Origin: Knoxdaviesia capensis
Taxonomy: Eukaryota; Ascomycota; Sordariomycetes; Microascales; Gondwanamycetaceae
DNA: 64,000 nt
Reading direction: 5' to 3'
Assembly (NCBI GenBank): GCA_001510575.1
Contig: LNGK01000009.1
Span: 408,994 to 472,993 of the forward strand
The notes below the pieces were generated by a model. The model had not been told where the DNA came from. It saw only the letters and a list, made by a program, of their open reading frames with translations, and did not search any database. Each line of letters starts with the position of its first letter. The first letter of the stretch is position 1. Both the position numbers and the translations under genes were made by a program. Positions 25,282 to 38,573 of this stretch are shown here, piece by piece.

Positions 25282-28200
25282 CGTCTCCGTCTACCTCCGG
25301 CAGAACCAATTGGTCCATGCTTTCGTTTTTTTTTTTATCTTCCTTTCACCGGAGTTGCTATTTCCTGGCTATTGGTCTCTCCCCCTCTCTCGCTTACGAT
25401 GGGGGGACCTGAAAAGCCAAAGCTCACACTCCTAATTCGGGACCCCGCTGGGTTTCTGTCCTACGCATTGGGGTTGAAGAAGCTGGGACATGTTTTTTTC
25501 CTTCTTTTTTCTTTTTTTTCTTATTGCAAGTGTGAGTGTGGGTGGACCTTCTCACAGGGGGTGGACGCTTGCCGTAGACTCGGAAGTTCCGGCTGCACCA
25601 GATTTCTGCCATGGCCAGCAAAGCGGCCAAAAAGCAATTTCACACAAGCGAGAAAAACAAGCAAGCTTTCTTTTGCTTGACAGATTGGACGGCGGGTAAG
25701 TATCGTGTCTGTGTGGGTGGGTGCTGAACCGCCCATATAAAAATACCCCCGCTACCAAAAAAACCAAAACCAAAAAGAAAAAGATAACCACAATTCGTTG
25801 AAGCGCCACAGCTCGCACGGGTAAGTGGCGGGTGTTGTGGTTTTGCTGGTATCCATTATTATTATTCTCTTTTTTTTCTCTCCTGGTCTCGGACCTTTCG
25901 CTTTTCTTTTCCCTTTGCTTTTTTTTTCTTTCCCTTTTCCTTCTTTTCTCTTTTCTCTTTTCACTTCCACTTCCCTCTCCACCAACAAAACGAGGCACGC
26001 GACCAACTCCCAACCTACTACTATTTATGGGGGGGTGTGCTCAGTCCAGAGACTTTCATGTTGTACTCTACTGCTTAGTATGTGCATATACGCTTCAACT
26101 CGTTGGTTTCACTGGGAGGGCTCCCTTTCAATAGCTGCCCTTTCCCCCCTCATGGTTCCTTTTCCTTCGTTCCCCCACCGTTATGGTCCCTGTTTCATCT
26201 CGGACTGGCCGTGATGGTGCATTGGCGTGAAGAAACGAGAAAATTCATCGCGCAGTGTGATGATGAAAAGATATTTTTTTCGTTTTTTTCCCCTGCTTGA
26301 GGCCGCCCTCTTCAATCACCGAGATGTCACCGGCCAGTCTGGACACGCTCTCAAGATGCGATTCCTTGAGTGTGAGTGTGGCCGAGATCGGGCAGGGAAA
26401 ACACCGGACAGGAAACACGGGCTGCGATCAAGAGCTGGAAAGCGTGTGCGCGGTGCTTATCTGCCAGCCTTTCTAATCATTGTTTCTTTTTTCCCTTTTT
26501 CTCTTTCGCCGGGATGAAGCCATTTTTCTGCTGCAGCCCACCGCTTTCTGACATCTCGGCCAAAAAACGCCAATCAGGTAATGCCCACAGACCCAATAAA
26601 AGCACCACCCGTATCTACTGGTGTCTTCGTAGTATTCTCCTGCCACAACCCCTTACCTCTTTTTTAAAGAGACTCTTTTTTCCAGCAAGCACATAGTTTC
26701 CAGTGTGCTTGCTTGTGGTTTAATGTGGCAGAGACCAAACTATTCAGACCCGTTGCTGGGCACCGGCCTCTGAGACGTCGTCTTGATCGTCCACGAAGAG
26801 TCCGGAATCAGCTGTGGTCACATTTCTTTTCTTTTGTATTTGTTCCTGTTACGTTCAACTTCGGGGCTTGGATATTGTGGGAGGGAAAGCTTCGGTGGCA
26901 GGAGTCTAGCCCGTAGGTTTCTCTTTAGGATTCTCTTTAGGAGGCGGGCTAGTGCCTGGCCAGGGCCTGACCGGGAGCCGGATGGCCAGAGCTCTTGTGT
27001 GTGTATGTGCTCTGTATAGTAGGTCTGGACGGTATCTTCTAAAGAAGTGCGAATCTTTAGCGTGGTCTGGTTCCCAGTTTTCTTTTTTTTAAATCGTCGC
27101 TACTGTACCGAACCCTGCCTCGGCTCACCGCTGCTCCACAAGCCCGGGCGGCCGACGAAGCAAGATAGGCAGCCGACGATAAGAGCGTCTTCGCAGCAAC
27201 ACCGCTTTATACGTGTGGTGATAAGGCTGGCATACGATTATGTGACCTGGTGAATCACACACGCCGGGATGTATCAGTGTGTTCTAGATTCCTGGATTTC
27301 CCGGCTGGTGCGATGTGCGTTGCCGGCCATGAGGAGCGAGCGTGCACGTCCGGAACAAGCTGGCAGCTGGCAGTGCGGTCAGTCGGCAAAGCGGGACCAC
27401 TGGGATTCACATTCTGCTGGTTCTCCCCGTGGATGGAGTGATATCTCTTTTCTTCCTTCTTGGGACGGGATGTCCTCGCTGGCGAGGTTATGGCATCATG
27501 GCTTCGACAGCTGAGACACTCCAATCGGCCAAGCCAACACGGCGTACGGAAGATGATATTTGCTGTGATGTTGTTGTCAGGTATTCTTGCCGCAAAGTGC
27601 AATCAGTGAGCTCCACCCTACCCCCCGACGGGGTCCTCCCATCGCTTTTCAGTGACGTCCTCCCCCCGTCCGGCGCTGGTGTGTGTGTGTGTGTTCCGGG
27701 CGTGGTGTTTACGTACAAGAGCCCAGCCGCTCCTTTCACAGCACCCTGAAATACCGTCCAGACAGGCCCGGTTTGCGCCCTCTGTGGGAGGTGGTGTTTC
27801 GGGGATTGTGGCTGGCGGAAAGCTGAAGCCACACGTCCACAGGTGTCTGTATAAGGACCTATCTCCAATCGCCGGTGTTCTGCATTCTCTACCACTACTG
27901 TGGGGTACTTACGTACATAAACATGTGTCTAGATGGAGCTGCGGGCTGGCTTAAGCCGGAGCTGGACTAGCTGGATTTCGTGGGCAACGGGAATATCAGT
28001 CACATATTCAAAAGCACTTAGGATGCGAAGAAGCTTTAGAGACGGGCCACACGTGCTGCACGTCGTTCGCTGTGGATACGTCAGGAAATAAAGCATCTCC
28101 AGGGCGGTGGTCCTTAGGTCGTGGGTGGCTTGGGTGGTAGTGATTGGGTCAGACGCCCACACACGTTTTTTTTATTCCTCTTCGGTCTTGGGTCAACGTG

Positions 28201-31200
28201 AGAAACTCCCACGCTGCTCGGGTTTCCTCCGTCCTCGTTGGAGAACCCCGTGTAATACCCTACGACGGATGGCCGCAGGTCCAATGCTTCCCGGTGTTGC
28301 TTTGTCCCGAGCACTTGGGGAACGCCTGGAAAGAAAGTAAAGGGTGCATAGGGGGGAGGGGAACCGCAGAGTCTGTCTCGTCAAGGTCGTGGATGACTTG
28401 CAGGCGGCCTTTTTGGGTACAGCGCCCCCCGGGAAAACAACAAACCCGAGTGTGAACCTTCAGCCTCTGAACAGCGATAACAGGCCCACGACACCCGTTC
28501 ATCATTGATAACAGATACTCAACTGGCTACAATCTAAGTTACCGTGACAGGCCTGGCCTGGCCCGCTACGCAGGCCAGCAAAACCCGGGCTAGTGCTGGG
28601 TCCCGCTGATGAGACTCGGGCCAGGGCTTCTCCCTCTCTGTGAATGCCTCGCAACGCGTGCTCAAGCACACGTACAAGAGACACACAGCACTTGAAGCTC
28701 CCAAGCTACAAAAGGATGTACAGTATTTTTGGGCACTCACCCAAGTACCTATAGCAGGCAACCTTGCTCTTTTTACAAAAACTCTCCTGGTGTCGCGGGC
28801 GCCACACGGGGACAAAAACACCAGTAGCCCATCGGATTTTCAGAGGGGAACTGTCTCTTCTGGGCTTAATGGGCGCCCTGGAGGCAGCTGAAAGGCTCTG
28901 CACGCCAAGACACGATGTTGCGCTGGCGGTCCGGGGCAGGGAAGAGAACATGTGATGTGTCGTTTGGAGCGAGATGTTGGAACCGTGTCTGATTTAAACA
29001 ACGTTCATATAGGAGACTTGATATACCAGCTTTGTGTACCACTACGGGGACAGGAGAGACGAGAGAGTATGTGTCTTCCGTTCTCCGAAAGTTGGATCCT
29101 ACGGTCCGAGACCCGGATGGTCACACTGGGTTATGGCTCTTGATAGACGGCTGGAGAGTCCCAGTATCCCATATTGAGCAGTCTCGCAGGGTATACTGAC
29201 AGCCGAACGGCACTGTACAGTAGGGTCGTCGTCCCCTTCATTAAAGACAGTACAAAGTGATTACAGTGTTCCACAGTGGCTACTCCAAGTCCAGTCTAGA
29301 TCTGATGCAGTCCAGTACTTTCTCTTGGGCGTATCAGGATAGTACAATATACAGTATAGGTCGGCGAACAGCATTATCTTCACCCCACAAAGCCGGTACT
29401 GCAGTCCTTTCCGCTCCTTTTCCTCATGGGAGGGCGGCCCGTGCTGGGGGGTAAATTTGCAACAGATATCTGGTACCCTAAGGTGTGATGATGATTCCCA
29501 CGGCCGTTCTCCAAGACAGCGCCTGTTTGGCTGTATCAGTGCGCTCTCCCCCCTCTGTCAGCATTGTAAATCCTGTACTGTATGTGGTTGGTGGTGGTGT
29601 CTTTTCCCGTTCCCGTGCCCTTGGTTGTGACTTGTGTGTCTCTGTGTGAGAGTGTGTGCTCTGGCCAGTTGCTGACCCACCCCCCCCTGGTCTGGACGGA
29701 TTTAAACGCTAAACCGGAAATCTCTACCCAGTTTTGGAATACCCTGGCGTTTCCATCTCTTCCTGCATGCTCGCCAATTTTATCTGCTTCCATCCATGTT
29801 CTTTATCTCTTCGTTCTGGGCTTCTCACTGGTGACTGGCCGTAGCAGAGTGGAATAGCCTGCTTCACAAGTGCAGGTCAGGCCGGGACGGGAGAAGAGGG
29901 GGTGGCAGGTTGGGGAGGGTAGGGGTGTGGTGGGTTTTCCTGTCCTTCATATGCTAGCTGCTGATCATACTGGCTGGTATTGTGTCCTGGTCCTGTCGTA
30001 TCTTTCCGGCCGGTGATATCAACGTGGACGGGGGAATTTGCTTAGATAGGACATATCTTTGCGAAAGTCTGGGCTGCTGCGAGAGTGTTGTGTTCGGATA
30101 AACACTGCTACGATGCACGTTGCAATATGCAAGATAAAGAAACCCCAAGTCTGTATCACTCGGAGAAGTCGTTCCCATGCAGCAACGCGCGGAACCCGGG
30201 AGCAGGAGGAGAGGAGCAATAGGACATAGGCGATACTACGGGAGCAGAACTGGGAAACAACATTCTGCTGTGGCTGTGCACCTTTTCGGTCAGTCTGGTA
30301 CGCCGTCCTTATCCTGCAGATGCGATATGCAGAGACCCCAACACGTCGTGCGTGCACAATCTCAACATATGAAGCTTAACGACCTCAACTATCATATCAG
30401 CGTTAGACAAGCTGCTTTCTGCCCACACACCCCTCCCCTCTTCCACCACCCATCACGCTTCTGACTTCTTTGCTACGGCTGCACCTTATCGCGGAACAGA
30501 ACAACCTATTTTGGGGGGGACGGACCATCCTAGCCTGTTTGTCGGCGGTTCGACGCTGGAAGGAATCCCGCCCGCCCTCCCCCGTGGTCTGTGTGTGAGA
30601 GAGAGTGTGTGTGGCTGGATGTCTGGCCAAGATTTGTGGCTTTATCTCCCGTCCTGCGCAATTGAACAGCGAGATATGGACTTACTAACTGGACTTGTAG
30701 TGGCTCTAGTGGCGATAGAGACTAGACGTGATCAACAGCCTCCATTGCTGGTTTTATCTGTGACAAGATCAGGAGGGGGAACGAGGAGGGGGAGACGGTC
30801 ATAAACGAGGCGGGGCGAGAGCCAACGCAGGATTGGAACTTTCGCCAGAACACCAGTCCAGGCGAAGAACGGTTAGATTGGGGGGAAGACGCGGCTGTCT
30901 GTCTGTCTGTCCGTCTGTGTCCAAGCTCCTTGTCCCACTAACCACCACCAACAACCCACCCCCCCAAAAACAGCCCGATTTGCGGGCGTTGGCCGACCAT
31001 GGTATCAAACAGAGTGTAACCGTCTCGCTCTCCCCCCTTTCCCCCCTCTAAGCTCTTCTCAGCCTAGAAGAAGAGCCTAGCCCCGCATGGGCTTGATTGC
31101 AGGCTCTGCGTGTGGGTGATGTCCACGGAACCTACGCAGCAAGCTGCATTGGCCGTTTGTTGCATAGCGGTAGAGAGAGAGACATGGCGGACTTGCAATG

Positions 31201-32694
31201 CATACGAGAAGGGATGTGGGGAGGACCGGAAGTGTGGTTGGATGGATGGCCGGAATCAGGATGGGACAGACCTGTGTCTCTAAGTCGACCATAAACATGT
31301 GAGCGGTGGATCCAGATGGAGGGGATGGACAGTCAGGAGGCTACACTGCTTGCGAGCTCGCGTTTGTCCACGTTCCATACCTATATGGTCGGCTTGCTTG
31401 TTCTCATCGTTTGCTATCTCCAAAAGTACAGTGCTTCTCACAGCTACCATGGGATACATATATTGTACAGCTCTGCCCCCGTGGGGGGAGAGAAAGCAAC
31501 CCAAGACGCAAGCTACGTGATAGACGTCCCGGTCTCAGCTGCATCTAAAAACGGCCGGGTCAGACCTCCCTCTCCATTGCCGGTCGGGTTTCGAGACGCC
31601 CTGGCATTTGTGAGAGATCACAACTTTTCTCGTCCGTCTCTCGCCATCGATTAGCACTTGGGGGGGGAGGTTGTGTTTTGCCATGTACAGTATAAAGTTG
31701 GCGGGTGGAGATACGGAGATATGGCTCTGGGTTGGTGTTGCGATTGGCTATGTGTGGGGGGGGGGTGACTTGGCCTTTTGGGTAGGGGTACGGGGGGATA
31801 AGAACGACCGAAGAGCTGGAAATTGCAGAAACAACATACAACAGTGTGTTCGTGTGTTGCTATTTGGGGGGAGACGTGGTGATGCGAAGAAAAGGAGGTG
31901 GTGATGGGTGGTTATATCGGTGATCGTCGTATGCGCATGCGAGGAGGACGAGCCAACACACACACACACATTTTGGAGAGGCAAACTGGACGGCCCTAGG
32001 AGGAAAACAGCATGGCTGGAATTCACCAGGATGCGCAAATCTTCGGCCACATCCACGAAAACACCAGCCCATGAGCGTGAGTGACCGACGGCTGTGAAGG
32101 GGGGCGTGGGAGGGATGAGGCTTCAGCTTTGGAACTCGGTGCATTTGATTCCACGCAACCCGCCTAAGTCGGCCTTCGAGACGTGATGTATCATTTCCAC
32201 GTGTACAGTATAGCGGGCTGTAGCTGCTGCAGGCTGGCTGTTGGCGATGCTGGAAAGGATAGGTATTGATGGCCCTTCCTTGGGGCATAAAACTGGAAAA
32301 AGAAAAAACAGATTGGCCGATATGAAATCACCGAAAAAAAAAGAAAATACGAAACACTCCGAGGCTGGTGACACAGCAGTGAAAGGAAAGAAAAGTCAAT
32401 CGGGCGAAGCGAGAGACCAGAAAACGTGGTTGATGCCCCAAGATCTCGTATCACATCCCTCCAAAGAGAACGAAACCAGCCAGCCAGCTGCTGTGCTCTG
32501 TGCCCCTGTCACACAGGAGACTCAAAAACAAACAACAAACCAACACCAGATAGCCTTGGATGCTCGTTATCGTCCTCATTAGCCTACCCGTCCTCGTTTT
32601 GCTATCTGAGCCGTTGCTGCAGGTCTGTTCGGCTGATTTTCCTCGTTGAGGATCTTTGGGAACCGTCCATACAGTTTCATGCTGCGCGTTTAGG

Positions 32695-33000
32695 GTTCGT
32701 CCGTGTGTTGGTGTGGTGTAGGGTTCTGCCGGGAGGCTGATATTGGCTTGGGCCAAGAACGTGAATCCTGACGGGGGGAGCCTATGTGTGTGAGAAAGTT
32801 CGGCGGACTCCTCCGCGCAGTGGCCCTCAGATTAAGGGTATAACCCTAACAGTCCTTCGGCGGGACCCACCCGTGGGTGCTCCGGCAGGGTTTGACATCG
32901 GCATCGGGGACTAAAAGTAGGTGCGACTCGCGATTCGGTGCCTGTGACGGGGTTTCGGTGATGCGAGATTATGATCCACCGATTACAGGGACAGTGAGAA
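32695..33000 (+). ncRNA. Candidate structured ncRNA with telomere-template-like decamer
   Basis: TAACCCTAAC (32,841-32,850) is complementary to about 1.6 units of TTAGGG telomere repeat. It sits between strong hairpins. Upstream is GCGGA/TCCGC (32,803-32,807 with 32,812-32,816). Downstream, ACCCAC/GTGGGT (32,865-32,870 with 32,873-32,878) is enclosed by CCTT and CGG pairing to CCG and AGGG (to 32,890). Further on, CCTGT/ACAGG (32,941-32,945 with 32,985-32,989) encloses TCGGTG/CACCGA (32,955-32,960 with 32,977-32,982). Template plus flanking helices is the arrangement expected of telomerase RNA, but I cannot demonstrate the pseudoknot or the distal three-way junction. A decamer match in 37 kb is not rare by chance. 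Low-confidence candidate. Confidence 0.2.
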
Positions 33001-33488
33001 GCTTGTTGGGGTGGATGTGGCCGTGTTGATTCTGTATTCTGTGTAAGTGGGTGTTAGCCTAGGCCCGGTGCAGGCCGGAAAGGGGTCGATAGGGGAGTCG
33101 CATAGCGACGTGCATGCGGAGGGAAATTGGGTATCTGAATTGAAAAGCCGCGCAGGACCGGTAGAGATAGTCTCGGTATTTGCTGAGAATTATGGTGTGG
33201 AGGCCAGTGGTCAGAATAGACTGCATCCGAGGAGTGTCGGGTGTCTCGCGAGAAGCGCTTGGTTGAGGGAGACGACGCTGTCGGTATCCGTACACACTAC
33301 AGAGGCTTATCATGTGGCTGGCTATCGGATTAGGTCTCTGGCGAAGTTGATCATGGCCAAGGAGAGCACTACGGGCGAGTTAAACTGTGTTCATGGGGTC
33401 TCGCCACTGAGAATATGCAGTGGACAGGAGTTGAACCTTGGATGAGTGGCTTGGGAGAGGAAGTTCCAGCAACAAGACATCTCCTCTT
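33001..33488. other. Unassigned sequence
   Basis: Contains a 132-codon open frame (33,047-33,445, plus) with no motif, signal peptide or codon bias like the three real genes. I do not call it a gene. If the structured segment just upstream is part of a longer RNA, this stretch would lie in that transcript. Confidence 0.3.
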
Positions 33489-34582
33489 GACTGTTATATC
33501 CCCTCAGCCAGTCTACATGCTACATGAGGGATTAGTATATAAACCTCGAGGCGTCTTATAGATGCATTAACCTTGGCTCCAGGAGTTTGGTATCTGTCTT
33601 GTGGGATAAACAGTGGCAAAAGATGTAGAAGGCAGTCGGTATCTACACTATCACAGCCTGGGAGAGCCGGACTCAACTTCTGTAATGATTTTATCTTTCG
33701 CCCATCGAATAATTCTTGCTATATATACCATTGGAGCAGTATATAAGAGTCGTTAGAGATCAGTAGTACACACACATATGTTGGAATAGATGGAAGAAAC
33801 GTGTTCTAAGGACACATTCATATATGTGAAGTCGGACTTGAGGGAAGAAGCAGTACTTTACTGTGTCTTGGGACATACACTTACACCTTCGGATACACCT
33901 TCAAGTATCAGACTCGCTGTAGAGAAGAGTCTGTAGTGTACCAACCATCACATACGCGAGTCGACGTGCGTTTTCTGACGATATATACCTTCATAAGCTC
34001 ACATTGGAGGCATACATACCCCATGTATCATAGATATACCGGGTGCTTAGTCTCAAGGGACAACCCCCTTGCCGTAGGAACGCGATAGCTAGAACAAAGA
34101 AGAACAATCAAAGTTAGGGAGACGAAGGCATTATCAGGAAGATTGACTCATAGGATCAAGAGGGTACTTCATGGAGTACGGCTAGGTGCATCCTAAACAA
34201 AACAGGGCCCTGCTGTGCTGACACTGGAGTCACTGTGTGAGGGATAGGAATGCAGGTCAATGCAGCCACACAGGGTCAACAGTCACTGCCCCAAAAGACA
34301 GATGAGAGGGATAAGATGAGTATGTTACATGATATGATGCTGGTTAAGACTCTGTAAGTAAGTCTGGCTGATAGGCTGTTAGTGGGAGAGGAGTTGGAGT
34401 GAGATACTGGCTGATGTGCGTTAGTAGTTAGCACAACCTGCACAAGGTCAAGAAATATCCTACATGAAGAAGCTCTTGATAGTGGTAACTCGTGACAAAT
34501 TGTTGGTATAATGTTGCCGAAGCTGTCATGATGATGTTTTCACTGAATGCTTGCTTGAGTGATAACAAGTCGTGATGCATGC
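33489..34582. other. ORF-free AT-richer block, possible old LTR-like sequence
   Basis: Almost no open frames on either strand. It begins TGTTATATCCCC and has two TATA-like contexts, AGTATATAAA near 33,535 and AGTATATAAG near 33,739, which is the make-up of a fungal LTR. However, I find no second copy, no matching CA end and no target duplication. It keeps CpA and TpG, so it is not RIP-mutated. Confidence 0.25.
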
Positions 34583-37500
34583 CTAAGCCCGAGAGGACCC
34601 AAGCTTTTTGAGGCTAGCCATCACAGTACTTGACGGGTAATAGGGGCAGTGAGATAGCATAATGGACTGTAATGAGTAGTTGAAACTGTTATAGAGGAAG
34701 TGAGGTGAACGTGTGTGCGTGTGTGGTGCTGTGGGTAGGCTGTGGTCTGGTTCTAGGCTATGGAGACACCAGAGTGCTTGAGGCACCACCAGCATTTCAG
34801 GGGTCAAGTCAAAGGATGATAGTGTGCAGTGAGCTATGTAAGACAGTACAATCTTTCTCGGTGGTGAATTCAATGCCAACATGGTCTTTAACTGCGCGTT
34901 GTGGTGATAGTGACGGAGCATGGCGGGAGACTGTCCTCAGTGGGTTATGGCTAGGGGTTCATGTTTGTACACATCTTCAACTGTGGCACACACTAAAACT
35001 CTTGAGGTGACAGAAGACACATAGGAATATCATAGACGGCAAGGCGACATCAAAACCTTTGATGCCGAAGCATGCATACGTTTGGGAGCTTGTGGATGAC
35101 GACAAACATGGCTCCAAAGCTGGTTGCATACCTAGCCCATAAGCGTCTAGGACCACCAACAGGGGATATATGTGGATGCTTAGCCATTGTAAAGGCTGGA
35201 GGAACGCTGAATAGCCGGTTCAGCGTGTTGTTGGGTATTGACCACAGTGAGGCCTGCAGGGTGATGCAGCGCCTTAGAGCAGCATAGGAGTGGGTGACTA
35301 CCACTAGGGTTATGTGAGATAGTGTAGTAGTGGCAAGAGGGTAAGCGCAAAGCAGGAGAGAATGACAGGGTGTTTGCGCTATGCATGTAGGACGGACATA
35401 GGCGAGAGAGTGAAGGGACATGTGAATTTATATAGTTAATGCTTGACAATAGCTAGACAGCATTGATGGTAGACGAGACGACGAAGCAGAGTTGAGACTC
35501 ATAAAAGGAAAACGCAACCAACCAACCTGGGCATGTCACCGAAAAGAATTCAAACGAAAGAAGCGAGACCTGTCACCGAGCTCCGAGAACATGCTAACAT
35601 CAAGAGCTGGTCTGTGACTAGCCCCTAAGCCGTCGATGGAATGCAGTAGCATGCAGGTATCCGATAAACATACCAGTGAGGCACCTCCCCGTCACAGCCG
35701 GGCATTTTATAGCACATGGCTCCTAGTGAGTATTTCGTAGAGAGCCCAGAAAAGATTTTTTTTTTCCGTGCGCCGAAAAAATTAACCTTTGGGCCTGCCC
35801 CTGGCATAAGCCATGGCAACCGGCGCCTCCGTGCAGTCCGAAACGGGTGGCTTGTGTTCACGCGGACAAGATGAATTTTTGCTCGGGTCTGGGGAAATCC
35901 TGCCGCGGCCCGGGGAAAAAAAAAGAATGGGTCTGGGGAAAATGAAATCTGTTTGGCAATGGCCGTATATCGGAGGCGGTTGTCCAATCTGGATGGTGAA
36001 CGCTTGCGGTGTCTGGGAATTCAATGCTGCATGTGTTGGCGGAGTTATGGCTACTGGACGTTGTGGAATGGTTTAAACAGGACTCCGCGGTTGACTTTTG
36101 CAACTGAGTGATTTGATATTGGCGCAGGTAGGCAGTATTTGAATACACGGAGTGCTACGTGTTTTATATACGTACCGGTTACAGAGGCTGGCTGAGCTAT
36201 ATGGCTACGTATGCGTGTTACTATGGTGTAGTGTGCACAGCTCTAGTAAGCTTTTTTGGGCATGGCAATACGTGCCACTGGCTTGGGCTAGAGACAGAAG
36301 TTATTACAGGCCATGTCTGCCAACATGGACCCATGGTGAATACCGTAGTGCCAGTGAAGTACTTGTCCAGACATTGGCGGGGGCGTTGCCGAGGCCTGAT
36401 GGAAGGCCTGCAACATAGAATCAAACAACAGCCGCTGAGCAGATGCCACCATCAGTGGGGATGATCCTTCAACAGCAGCCCGACAAGAAGCCTGAAGCAG
36501 TTGTGCTAGTGATGTGCATAGGTATGGATCACAGACATGGCCTGAACCAATTACACCTTGTACATTGGAAACACAACTTGCGACTGCGGCGTAGAGAACT
36601 GATGTATCGTCTATCACAATCCTTCGGGGGAGCCTTTAACCCGTCCCAGTCACCGGCCAGCGAGACCGGAGCGAATCAACAGAGCAGGGCAGTCACATCT
36701 TGCCAACACAGTCGGTATGTGAAGCCAGTTTAGCAGGGAGAATTGCACACCGAGCCATGCAGGGAGGGAAGATCAGCAGGCATGACCCAAGATTGGGGTG
36801 GAGGGGCTGATGGTCCCAAGACACACGGTTGACAAAGGTGCCCGGACATCACCATGGAGGAGTGGGACCTTGCGTGGCCCGGCTAAGGTGGGGGGACCGG
36901 AAGAAGGAAGAGACACAGACGGTGTTCTTGCATCCAGAGATCCGACATCGCAATGTCAAAAGGGGATCTTTGGGATGAAGCAAGTAAAGCTTGGACGATG
37001 TGCAGCATCCGACGGGACGGAAGGCAGCATGATGAGGGGGGGGAGACGCAAAGCCAGGCTCGGTCAGCTGTCTCGGGGACTCGGACTCCACCGTGTAAGC
37101 CGGGAAGGAGGAGTATCAACACGAGAGAGGCTGACAGTAGATGTGAGAGGTTCACAAGGCTAGGGGCCTGCATCACGGGCCGGTGAGTGGCAGTCGGGGA
37201 ATTAAAGAAAATTTTGCTTCCCGCAATCCATGCTGAAAAGGCCTTCCCCCTGTCCCCCTCTATTTTGGGGGAATGTGATCAGCAGGATATGTCCGGCGGG
37301 GGCGAGAGGGGGATGAATTCCAAGCCATGAAAAAGAAGAAAAAGAAAGAGAAAAAAAAAGACAAGATGAAAATTTTCATCAAAGGAAGGTAGATGAAGAA
37401 GTCAACAAGGGAACCATGTGCGGTTCGGACAAGGCGCGGATGGTGTGTGTTGTGCAATATCAAAAACTTCTTCATTCACACGTCTAAGTAGAAGAGATGC

Positions 37501-38190
37501 AGTTGAAGAATCTTCAGCCGACGATCAGCCGGCACACACTAGCGCCGGGCGCTAACAAAAGAAAGGTACGGGGAAAGACACGAGGGATAAAAAGCTTAGA
37601 CAAAAAATAGATTTTAGGTTGGTCATTCGCTGATTATCTGTCGGGAAGGGAGGACGATGGGGAAGGAAGGAAGGGGAAAAGGCTGCGTGGGTTACGGTTA
37701 GGAAAGCTGGGACTAGAATTTTTGTTTTTGGCAGGTGCGATCCGTGGGGATGCGGCGGCAGGCGTCAAACGGGGGCCCTCGAAAATTTTCCTTGTTGAAA
37801 AAAAACCTGATAAAAGTGGGGTGGGCCCGGCGGCGCCGACACCGACAACTTAAAACATTGCTCTGATATAGGATGTCGAAAACTTTTTAGAGCCTTGCGT
37901 CAGTGGGCTGCGAGCCCCTGGGAGGGAAAATGACCATAGCCACGCAAATCTGAGCTCGGCCTTCACCGCCTTTGATTGGGGGGACCTGCGGCTACCAAGG
38001 TGTTTAGGTGGGGGCGGTGGAGGAAGGCGCAACCCGCGCCAGGGCAGCAGCCCCAAGGCCCCCAAACAGAGCGCCTTCTCGTTCGGGATGCAGGCGAGAA
38101 AGCTATGACGCGCCCCTGAAATCCTGCCGTAGCCAAAATTTTTGGGCCTTGCGGGTTTTCTGCCGGCTTTTTCGCTGTCACCGAGCCTTC
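34583..38190. other. Gene-poor sequence with AAAATTTT cluster
   Basis: No gene supported. It starts the cluster of AAAATTTT sites (37,208; 37,369; 37,782; 38,135). The 16-bp perfect palindrome GATGAAAATTTTCATC is at 37,365-37,380. An A/G low-complexity tract lies at about 37,327-37,364. Confidence 0.4.
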
Positions 38191-38573
38191 ACCGCCCAAA
38201 TTACAGTGGGTTCCTTTTTCAGCTCCAGCATTTTTTCCAACGTCACACGTCAATCTTGAATTTTCCATCGTGATCCTTTGTATTGAAACATCGAACAAAT
38301 TTTTCTTTTTCGTTCTGCTCGCTCCCGCGCCGCCTCTTGAATACCGGAGACGAAACGGAAAGAAAATTTTCTCTTCAAATCTTACTTACCTGTTTTTCAT
38401 TTTCTCCCCCTCCCTCCGCGTCGGCTTTTCTCCGGTTTCGGTCACCGGAGTTCCCTCGACCCCTGGCCCTTCTTTCGCAAGACCCCGCGCTCCGATCGTC
38501 GGCCACCACAAAAGGAACACCTTGGAGTTGTTCACGAGATCACCGGACGGTCTTGGACGAGAAGAAAAATTTT
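37208..38573. promoter_or_regulatory. Cluster of six AAAATTTT (RRPE-like) sites
   Basis: AAAATTTT occurs at 37,208, 37,369, 37,782, 38,135, 38,363 and 38,566, with AATTTTT variants between. Three are inside the palindrome GAAAATTTTC. In yeasts AAAATTTT is the RRPE promoter element bound by Stb3 (established for yeast); a similar role here is inference. They could also be DNA-unwinding or matrix-attachment sequences. Confidence 0.4.

Larger units (their letters stand above)
24078..32690. other. Gene-poor, partly pyrimidine-rich sequence
   Basis: About 8.6 kb without a supported gene. Plus-strand T/C-rich stretches dominate 24.4-26.6 kb. Simple repeats include (AC)9 at 24,538-24,555, a 7-bp tandem at 25,261-25,281 and GTCT repeats near 30,895-30,920. 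TACWGTA heptamers recur from 27,101 to 32,210. No domain or RNA family recognised. Confidence 0.45.

Noticed and set aside
33047..33445. 132-codon open frame, plus strand, next to the structured segment
   Set aside because: No domain, no codon bias and no supporting splice sites.
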